Below, piece after piece: positions 1 through 5,432 of a DNA stretch of 23,822 nt. Origin of the DNA: a virus; IMG/VR virus record IMGVR_UViG_3300030333_002331, positions 1-23,822 of that record; one strand, 5' to 3'. Position 1 is the stretch's first letter. Every line of letters starts with the position of its first letter. The position numbers and the translations under genes are program-made. The notes under the pieces are model-generated. The model was not told where the DNA came from, made no database searches, and saw only the letters and a list, made by a program, of their open reading frames with translations.

Positions 1-491
1 AAAAAATTCCCAGAAGTAATACCATCCAAAGTGTCAGCGTCTAATCCTGAACCTGCTCCATCTACTGTTTTGATTAATGTAAGAATTTCTGCTGCTGTTT
101 GATCTGCTGTCGCTCCATCTTCTACGTTTATAATTGTTCTTACATCTGAAGCCGATAATTCTTTAGGGACAGCATTACCGCTATCATTACCAACAATTCT
201 ATTGCTAGTTATAACCTCTAATTTTGATAAAGATATAGCTGCGTCTGATGCTATCTTTGCATTATTAACGACACCACTATCGATAGTAAAAGTCGCACCA
301 CTATTTGAAACCGTAATATCTCCTTTATCCCCGTCATCAATTCCACCGCCGCTTATTTCTGCAACTGAACCATCATCTTTCTTTGTGAAAAGCTTACCTT
401 CATCTGTCCGTATTGCTATCTCACCAACTACTAAATCGGAGCTACTGGGATCTCCACCTGATCCTCTTTTTAGTTTGATTGTGTTAGACAT
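1..491 (-). CDS. Tail fibre protein, N-terminal part (runs off the window edge)
   Basis: This is the N-terminal 163 residues of a fibre protein whose 3' end lies beyond base 1. It starts at ATG (491-489) with a good GGAGG ribosome binding site at 504-500, eight bases upstream. The protein begins MSNTIKLKRGSGGDPSSSDL and continues with a VVGEIAIRTDEGKLFTK segment, then low-complexity Ala/Asp/Gly/Ser-rich sequence ending near GLDADTLDGITSGNFF. That style is typical of trimeric phage fibre shafts in marine phages (recognition by pattern, not by search). The first eight residues resemble those of the fibre gene just upstream (MANTIRIKK), suggesting a shared attachment peptide. It is the last visible gene of the fibre cassette. 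The role in host adsorption is inferred. Confidence 0.8.
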   Translation of the reverse strand, partial: MSNTIKLKRGSGGDPSSSDLVVGEIAIRTDEGKLFTKKDDGSVAEISGGGIDDGDKGDITVSNSGATFTIDSGVVNNAKIASDAAISLSKLEVITSNRIVGNDSGNAVPKELSASDVRTIINVEDGATADQTAAEILTLIKTVDGAGSGLDADTLDGITSGNF

Positions 492-520
492 TTGACCTAC
501 CTCCTATGTAGTAATTGTAG

Positions 521-1810
521 TTAGTAGGTTCCTCCGTCTACATCAAAGCCAGAAGTCGAACCATCTTCAAGGAAAGTAACCAGATCAGACAATGCTACCT
601 GTTTCATGGTCCCATTGTCGTTACAGACAAAACGGTCAGCCGTAGCCAAAGTGGTAGAGGTTGCAGAAGTATCACCATCAACAATATTTAACTCAGCAGT
701 TGTAACTGTTGCTCCATCTAAAATTCCTACCTCTGTAGCAGAAAGATCAGCTAAAGCATTCGCAGCCGCTTGAGCCATTGTTGCAAGCTCTGTAAGCTTG
801 TCGCTATGTGGTTCAACATCAGTTCCTATTACAAGCCCTAAAGCTGTACGAGCAGCACTAGCTGAAGTTGCCCCTGTTCCTCCATCGCTTACAGCAAGCG
901 TTCCTGTTATAGAACTCGCCGCTAAGTCAACAGCAATTTCGGTGGATTCAATAACAAGGCCACCGTTGCTTTTTAAATCGACAGAATAAACATTTCCAGT
1001 TCTATCAAGTCCATCTCCTGCGGATGTAACCCCTGCAGAACTAAATTGAGTAAATGCTAAGTTATTTGTTCCAACAACTGCTGAACCTTTATTGCTAGAG
1101 CAAACCCAACCTGTATCAGCGTTAGTACTTCCTTGCTCAATAAATGCAAACGCTCCAGCAGCGTCAACACCTGCGGCTAGATCATCAGCCCTTGTCCAAC
1201 TTCCACCGCTTACAACTTTGTAAATACCGTTCTGACTAGCTGTTGATTGACCTGCAACAAGAACACGATCATCAGCAGATAAGGAGACTCCATCAATCGT
1301 CTGTGTTCCTGAAAGAGTTATATTACTTGTTGCTATAACAACGCAGCTATCTTTTACGTCTAAACCTTCAGCGTTTGAATCTACATAGCCCTTAGTCGCA
1401 AAATGAGCATCAGCAGTTGGAGTAACACCAGAAACCGGATTCGTTGCACTTGCTAACTGATCGACTCTATTAGCTTGGACACCTGTATCAAAATCAGATA
1501 TTTTTGTATGAGCTATTGAGGGAATATCAGCAGCAACTAAAGCCCTAAACGTCGGTGCTGCATCGGATCCTGTGGTAGGTCCAGATAAGATTGCATTAGC
1601 TGCTCTTGTATCTGTCTTATTAAAGAATGCTCCAGAACCACCAACAGTGATAATTGAACTTGCAGAAGGTGGAGTTGAACCGTTATCGCCAAAACCGTAA
1701 TACAGTTTTAAATCACTTTCATTAAACGCTAATTCTGAAGGAAAGAGACTAGAAGGAGCACCATCTGCACCACTAGCGGCTCTCTTCTTAATTCTGATTG
1801 TGTTAGCCAC
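521..1810 (-). CDS. Long tail fibre-like protein
   Basis: A 429-residue protein, the largest of the visible fibre cassette. It starts at GTG (1810-1808), sharing one base with the TAG of the gene before it (TAGTG). A GGAGG site at 1824-1820, nine bases away, supports this start. The N-terminus MANTIRIKKRAASGADGAPS is followed by a SELAFNESDLKLYYGFG segment, then Ala/Ser/Thr/Gly-rich shaft sequence. A central block near residues 137-260 (HFATKGYVDSNAEGLDVKDS, then NGIYKVVSGG and SWTRADDL) is a pattern I recognise from phage fibre proteins. The C-terminus (DLVTFLEDGSTSGFDVDGG) is short and has no chaperone domain. Expected to be a trimeric distal fibre. Receptor specificity is unknown. Confidence 0.8.
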   Translation of the reverse strand: MANTIRIKKRAASGADGAPSSLFPSELAFNESDLKLYYGFGDNGSTPPSASSIITVGGSGAFFNKTDTRAANAILSGPTTGSDAAPTFRALVAADIPSIAHTKISDFDTGVQANRVDQLASATNPVSGVTPTADAHFATKGYVDSNAEGLDVKDSCVVIATSNITLSGTQTIDGVSLSADDRVLVAGQSTASQNGIYKVVSGGSWTRADDLAAGVDAAGAFAFIEQGSTNADTGWVCSSNKGSAVVGTNNLAFTQFSSAGVTSAGDGLDRTGNVYSVDLKSNGGLVIESTEIAVDLAASSITGTLAVSDGGTGATSASAARTALGLVIGTDVEPHSDKLTELATMAQAAANALADLSATEVGILDGATVTTAELNIVDGDTSATSTTLATADRFVCNDNGTMKQVALSDLVTFLEDGSTSGFDVDGGTY

Positions 1811-2040
1811 TAGAAGTTACCTCCGTTTGTAAGTGTGTCTGTGGTCCAAATATTATTGGCCTTAAGACTTGAAGAACTACCGTCATAATAAACGATAGAT
1901 TTATCTACAGCATTATCTACATCAATTTCATCCGCGGCACTAGCTCCCTGTGGCCCCTGAGTCGCGACAGTAATGACCGATGAATTGTCTTCATCAACCG
2001 TGACTGTATTCTTATTCGTGGTGATGTTTACTGTGGTCAT
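1810..2040 (-). CDS. Small fibre-cassette protein with GPQG motif
   Basis: A 76-residue protein. The ATG at 2040 makes an ATGA overlap with the stop of the preceding gene (2039-2037), so I chose it over an in-frame start at 2082 that would add 14 residues and overlap that gene much further. The sequence has a Thr/Val-rich beta-prone start (MTTVNITTNKNTVTVDEDNS), a short collagen-like TQGPQGAS turn at about residues 27-34, and a DGSSSSLKANNIW segment near the C-terminus. Similar small proteins accompany fibre genes in marine phages, from memory. It may be an adaptor between larger fibre units. Its function is not established. Confidence 0.7.
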   Translation of the reverse strand: MTTVNITTNKNTVTVDEDNSSVITVATQGPQGASAADEIDVDNAVDKSIVYYDGSSSSLKANNIWTTDTLTNGGNF

Positions 2041-2378
2041 CTTGTATATCCTTGATCCATATAGATCGTACCTTCTAACCAATATTCTTTCAGCCCCGAA
2101 CCATTAGTTAGTAAGACGTCATATTTATATTCATCAGCCGTAAAGGTTGCTGTTTGAGTATCGGTTAATTTCCAATCAAAAGCCCCACCAGTTGTATTCG
2201 TAATAGCTATTGTTACGTCGGCAGCTTTTGTTGTGCGATCTGAATCCCAAACTTGTGACGCGACAGTATAACCTGTGAGATTTACCGCACTACCACCTGA
2301 ATCTTTCAGGGTTACAGAAACATTGTGATCCGAAGCTCGTTGGATCGTCATATCATAATTTCCGGGTGCTATTGCCAT
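2037..2378 (-). CDS. Small beta-sandwich tail protein, BppU N-terminal-like
   Basis: A 113-residue protein beginning MAIAPGNYDMTIQRASDHNV. It follows the DxTIQRGxxf...VNLTGYTV...QVW pattern seen in many small phage proteins related to the N-terminal domain of baseplate upper protein BppU. The order is: N-terminal strand and IQR (about 9-14), VTLKDSGGSAVNLTGYTVASQVW (20-45), then a GLKEYWLEGTIYMDQGYT C-terminus. The ATG lies three bases after the TAA of the preceding gene. An immunoglobulin-like or BppU-like fold that anchors or extends a fibre is the likely role. The assignment rests on motif recognition, and no catalytic residues are visible. Confidence 0.7.
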   Translation of the reverse strand: MAIAPGNYDMTIQRASDHNVSVTLKDSGGSAVNLTGYTVASQVWDSDRTTKAADVTIAITNTTGGAFDWKLTDTQTATFTADEYKYDVLLTNGSGLKEYWLEGTIYMDQGYTR

Positions 2379-2381
2379 TTT

Positions 2382-2642
2382 TTAACTATATGGACTTGTC
2401 CCTAGAATAGCGGTATTCCACTGAGCTTTTAAAGCATCTGTATCAGAAGCGGATGCAATTGCTGAATCTGCTGGAGCATCTCGCAAAGCCTGTTTCTTCG
2501 CAACAATATCTGTAGTGCTCGCGTTTGTTTCTTGTGCTTTTTGAAATTCAACATCAAGCTCGGCAAGCTTGTCCACCCTTGCTCGTCGAATGTTGTCTTT
2601 ATGAATTTCTCTGGCTTTCGCCATGTCAATACCAAATCCCAT
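2382..2642 (-). CDS. Helical fibre-cassette protein (second half of a split pair)
   Basis: An 86-residue protein, strongly helical. It begins MGFGIDMAKAREIHKDNIRR, then has an acidic/basic helix (LAELDVEFQKAQE), a KKQALRDAP segment and a C-terminal DALKAQWNTAILG. I recall this KAREIH...KKQALRD...KAxW pattern in phage tail-fibre regions, where it often directly follows a DRTFRNAW segment in one polypeptide. Here the DRTFRNAW part is the preceding gene in the same frame. Only its TAA and two codons separate the two. No clear ribosome binding site precedes the ATG, so translation may depend on reinitiation or coupling. A later Met at residue 7 (2624) is an alternative start. A chaperone or fibre-assembly role is possible but unproven. 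Confidence 0.7.
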   Translation of the reverse strand: MGFGIDMAKAREIHKDNIRRARVDKLAELDVEFQKAQETNASTTDIVAKKQALRDAPADSAIASASDTDALKAQWNTAILGTSPYS

Positions 2643-2648
2643 GATTAG

Positions 2649-2843
2649 TTATTCTGTATAAGTCCAAGCGTTTCGAAAAGTTCGATCTGTTGGAACGGTT
2701 GATTTCTCAATAATATAAGAAGCAATACCATCAGGAACTACTCTTTTTTGAACAGTCTCAACTGGATCTCCAATCGGATAGGTAACATTTAACATTCCAT
2801 CCGAATCAGTCCAAACAACAACCTTAGTAGACGTAGACATCAT
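2649..2843 (-). CDS. Small fibre-cassette protein with DRTFRNAW motif
   Basis: A 64-residue protein. It starts at ATG 2843, sharing one base with the TAA of the preceding gene (TAATG). A second Met codon follows at once. It reads as a short beta segment (TKVVVWTDSDGMLNVTYPIG) followed by VPDGIASYIIEKSTVPTDR and TFRNAWTYTE at the C-terminus. The VPxGxxYxIxxxxxxPxDRTFRNAW pattern is one I know from phage tail-region proteins of unknown function. The in-frame continuation of this pattern is encoded by the next gene, which starts two codons after this stop. Its function is unknown. Confidence 0.7.
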   Translation of the reverse strand: MMSTSTKVVVWTDSDGMLNVTYPIGDPVETVQKRVVPDGIASYIIEKSTVPTDRTFRNAWTYTE

Positions 2844-3256
2844 TAAACTCCAAAAGCAACAACAGAAACATAGTCGGCATCCTGATTAACATTGTTAGCC
2901 GGATGAAGAACACAAACTCTACATTCTCCGGCTCCGGGTGAGATTTTGCCACCCCCGTTATTTGAATGAATACCGATTAAATTATTACTACTGTTTACAG
3001 ATCCATCTTGTTGCGTACTTGCTACAACGCAATAATCATTACCACCTGAAAAATCATTTTGCCAAAAAATTCCATAATTACCAACCCCACTATCGTTCAA
3101 GCTGCTTACATTGAAACTAGCTCGATCACCAAAGCTTGAACCATTAAAAGAAGTCCAACCACCTGCAAACTGACCAATTTCAGTTCCCGAAGAATTGTGG
3201 ATTGTAGGAGCACCTGATCCAGTGCCCTTAACTGTACCGACAACAAGTGTACTCAT
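2843..3256 (-). CDS. Receptor-binding-type fibre tip protein
   Basis: A 137-residue protein joined to the preceding gene by an ATGA overlap (3256-3253). The N-terminus MSTLVVGTVKGTGSGAPTIH looks like a fibre anchor. The body (about 38-137) follows the RASFNVSSLNDSGVGNYGIF...NDYCVVAS...RVCVLHP...DADYVSVVAFGV pattern of a beta-rich domain found at the tips of many marine phage fibres (from memory). Four Cys residues are scattered through the domain, with no metal-site spacing that I can recognise. It probably contributes a distal receptor-contacting module. The ligand is unknown. Confidence 0.7.
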   Translation of the reverse strand: MSTLVVGTVKGTGSGAPTIHNSSGTEIGQFAGGWTSFNGSSFGDRASFNVSSLNDSGVGNYGIFWQNDFSGGNDYCVVASTQQDGSVNSSNNLIGIHSNNGGGKISPGAGECRVCVLHPANNVNQDADYVSVVAFGV

Positions 3257-3549
3257 GGTTTCGGATTATCTGATTTAACTTTAGCAACAGCATCGACCCA
3301 CGTAGTTGTGCCGTTCTTTTTGTCCCAATACTGCATGTCTAATTGGTCAGCAATAGATGGATAAGCTGCGGCTCTATCTGACTGATATTTAACAGCCGCC
3401 GCCGCAGTGTTTAGTTCTGTTCGAGCAGTATCTATTTTTGATTGCTCTAACTCAACGGAATTACCATCCTTATCAAAAGCACCCATATCATCATGGATTC
3501 TTTTTACATTCGGATAGGCTTTTCTAATTGCGTCGTGATCTAAACTCAT
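3253..3549 (-). CDS. Small tail-cassette protein, YPSIADQLD family
   Basis: A 98-residue protein, ATGA-coupled to the gene before it (3549-3546) and to the one after it. A predicted helix spans about residues 34-60 (ELEQSKIDTARTELNTAAAA), followed by AYPSIADQLDMQYWDKKNG at 62-80 and WVDAVAKVKSDNPKP at the end. The YPSxxDQLDxxYW...W...VKxxxPKP signature is widespread in small tail-region proteins of marine phages. It is often labelled tail chaperone-like or hypothetical. No enzyme motif is visible. A role in fibre assembly is inferred from position only. Confidence 0.7.
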   Translation of the reverse strand: MSLDHDAIRKAYPNVKRIHDDMGAFDKDGNSVELEQSKIDTARTELNTAAAAVKYQSDRAAAYPSIADQLDMQYWDKKNGTTTWVDAVAKVKSDNPKP

Positions 3550-4127
3550 GTACTTACCTCCATAAGCGTAAGGGATGATGTAGTTCTTGGCCTGTAAGTT
3601 TCGTTTGAAGTATCTTCAGTTCTGTTCAAGTACATTGTTTCATTTCCACCTCCTCCCCATCCTCCGCCTATTCGGATTCGGTAAGTAATAGCAGAAGTAG
3701 TACTTGGTGAGTCTAAATAATTGATAACTAAATTTTCAGGTCTTTGGTTATTACCAGTTGAACCACTTGGACCAAATCTACCCCTAACGCCGTCAGACGC
3801 ACCTCTATAATCATCTATTATCGTTGAATCTCGAACTAAAATAGCTCCTACTTGTTCCGTTGAATTAACTCCTACATTTAAAGATGCTATACATAAAATT
3901 TTACTTGTTGTTGCTTGAGGAGTTATAGATAACGTCATAACGTCGCCAGTATATTCAGCACTAGCAACAGACTCGGAAAACTTGGCAGAAGTAGCAGTAC
4001 TAACAACTTGAACAATTACTCCCGGTGCTGCTGGAAATTTTATAACTTTATCGCTACTACTTGATGCCGGTCCCTCAAAAGCAACTGACCCTCCTCCTGA
4101 TCCTGCATTTAATTTAATTTTTGACAT
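3546..4127 (-). CDS. Beta-rich fibre/receptor-binding protein
   Basis: A 193-residue protein whose ATG directly follows the TAG of the S74 gene. The start MSKIKLNAGSGGGSVAFEGP is a short anchor. A segment SSDKVIKFPAAPG matches the pattern of fibre 'titles' that precede a C-terminal jelly-roll-like domain. Residues 60-190 (EYTGDVMTLSITPQATTSKIL...TYRIRIGGGWGGGGNETMYL...SSLTLMEV) match a common marine phage domain with the hallmark SITPxATTSKILV. An exposed GGGWGGGG loop is present. Likely a trimeric receptor-binding or fibre-head domain. The receptor cannot be inferred. Confidence 0.72.
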   Translation of the reverse strand: MSKIKLNAGSGGGSVAFEGPASSSSDKVIKFPAAPGVIVQVVSTATSAKFSESVASAEYTGDVMTLSITPQATTSKILCIASLNVGVNSTEQVGAILVRDSTIIDDYRGASDGVRGRFGPSGSTGNNQRPENLVINYLDSPSTTSAITYRIRIGGGWGGGGNETMYLNRTEDTSNETYRPRTTSSLTLMEVST

Positions 4128-4811
4128 TTAGGCAGCCTCCAATGCAGCAACTTTAGTCTCTAATGTTTCTACTTTAGCGATCAAGTCTTTAATTGCTGCG
4201 GTAAGTACAGGGGTTATCTTTCCGTAATCAACCCCTTGGTACGCAGGAGTACCATCAGGATTAACTGCATCTTTTGTTCCACTTGTACAATCAGGTATTA
4301 CTGCCTGTATTTCGTGAGCGATAAATCCATCATAAAAAGTACCGGGTTCATTTTTAAAATTAAATTTTCTAGGTTGTAATAATTTTACTTTTGCTAATCC
4401 ATCGGTTATATCTGAAATGTTTTCTTTCAAACGATAATCAGAAGAGGTATTATATTGAGTTGCATTATTTTTACATTTAATTTCACCAACAAGAGTACCT
4501 GACTTAGAAAAACCAACATGATTCCTGTAATTGCTATCTGTGTCAGTAGTCCGATTAAACATACAAACGTAATTGCTATATAGTTCTTGATCAACCCTTA
4601 ACGCTTCTTCAGATATAGCACTACTAGAAGTACCAATAAACATCCTTCCATTTGCGTTTAACCGAAATCTTCTTGTTCCTCCTGTAGAAGCATCAATAAT
4701 ATCTGTACCAAAAGAAAAACCCGTATTTGTATCCGTACCAGTTAAGCCCGGAGACGAAACTGATCCATTTGCTGAGTTTATCCCTGAGGTTCCGTCAATT
4801 GTTACTGACAT
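4128..4811 (-). CDS. Fibre protein with peptidase S74 intramolecular chaperone domain
   Basis: A 227-residue protein starting one base after the preceding TGA. Residues 1-120 are a short beta-rich passenger (ASTGGTRRFRLNANGRMFIG). Residues 121-227 form an endosialidase-type intramolecular chaperone (peptidase S74): SSDYRLKENI with candidate catalytic Ser124 and Lys129, then LQPRKFNFK, GFIAHEIQ with conserved His166, and a C-terminal coiled coil (about 203-227). In this family the domain trimerises the fibre and then cleaves itself off in front of the Ser. Cleavage would release a mature product of about 123 residues. The small passenger makes this a compact S74 protein. It lies in the middle of the cassette, not at the end of the longest fibre. 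Confidence 0.88.
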   Translation of the reverse strand: MSVTIDGTSGINSANGSVSSPGLTGTDTNTGFSFGTDIIDASTGGTRRFRLNANGRMFIGTSSSAISEEALRVDQELYSNYVCMFNRTTDTDSNYRNHVGFSKSGTLVGEIKCKNNATQYNTSSDYRLKENISDITDGLAKVKLLQPRKFNFKNEPGTFYDGFIAHEIQAVIPDCTSGTKDAVNPDGTPAYQGVDYGKITPVLTAAIKDLIAKVETLETKVAALEAA

Positions 4812-4812
4812 A

Positions 4813-5406
4813 TCAAGCTATTGTCCATGAAGACGTTGAAGGTATTGTAACCGTTATTCCTGAGTTTATTGTAATTGTCCCAAAACTGCCAGCACCTCTT
4901 GATGCTGTTATTGAATAGTCATGGGTAACAGTTAGCTCGTTCTCCCAAAAGACAGCATTCTGTCCATTGTTTCCGCCTGTACTTCCTGCACCACTTCCAA
5001 CATTTAACCAATTACCATTCTTGTATGCTTCTACCTCATGGTCTGTGCTGTTATAACGTATATCGCCATTAGTAGGAGATCCCGGCCTTTGTGCTGTTGT
5101 GCCTGACGGCAATTGAATCGAACCAGTGGAATTGAATATGACCTCGCCTGTAAATGTGGCTCCAGCTAATAAAGCAAGACCTAAATTAGCTGTGTTACTT
5201 GAACCAATCTCTACCCATCCATTATTACTTCCATTTCGTATCTTGAGGAGGTTGTTACTTGTATCCAACCAGAGCATATAAGCAACAGTGGAAGCCGGTT
5301 CCGAAGATCCAGAGTTTAGCGATTGGATTGCACCAAGAACGTCATTCAGGTCGCTACGGACAGCCGAGCCTGAAGCGTTTGCGATTACATAGTCGTGTTG
5401 GCTAAT
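4813..5406 (-). CDS. Fibre protein downstream of J, apparent ATT start
   Basis: The reading frame is open from a TGA just upstream of the GGAGGA site to 4813. The first ATG in frame is at 5277, but the 43 codons before it read ISQHDYVIANASGSAVRSDL and so on. I recognise this as the conserved start of marine phage fibre proteins (usually MSQHDYVI...SGxAVRxDLNxxLxAI). The homologous Met position here is ATT (5406-5404), seven bases after GGAGG. This gives 197 residues: an N-terminal adaptor (1-60), a shaft with TAQRPGSPTNGDIRYNST near 105-122, and a C-terminal beta segment. Its position right after J suggests it attaches to the tail tip. The ATT start is inferred. The 154-residue version from 5277 is the fallback, and a sequencing error is possible. 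Confidence 0.8.
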   Translation of the reverse strand: MSQHDYVIANASGSAVRSDLNDVLGAIQSLNSGSSEPASTVAYMLWLDTSNNLLKIRNGSNNGWVEIGSSNTANLGLALLAGATFTGEVIFNSTGSIQLPSGTTAQRPGSPTNGDIRYNSTDHEVEAYKNGNWLNVGSGAGSTGGNNGQNAVFWENELTVTHDYSITASRGAGSFGTITINSGITVTIPSTSSWTIA

Positions 5407-5412
5407 TGCTCT

Positions 5413-5418
5413 TCCTCC
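5413..5418 (-). promoter_or_regulatory. Strong ribosome binding site (GGAGGA) that decides an ATT start
   Basis: GGAGGA at 5418-5413 lies seven bases before the ATT at 5406. No ATG, GTG or TTG in the fibre frame is at a usable distance. The site also sits inside an 8-codon ORF (ATG 5425 to TAG 5402) whose stop overlaps the ATT, so reinitiation is an alternative way to start the fibre gene. Confidence 0.65.
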
Positions 5419-5432
5419 AATTCATTAATAGT

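Noticed and set aside
202-495. Plus-strand ORF of 97 codons
   Set aside because: Shadow of the minus-strand fibre gene, which has a ribosome binding site, a typical fibre N-terminus and matches the operon direction.
2429-2635. Second minus-strand ORF of 68 codons inside 2382-2642
   Set aside because: It lies in a different frame from the recognised KAREIH protein and its sequence has no protein-like pattern of its own.
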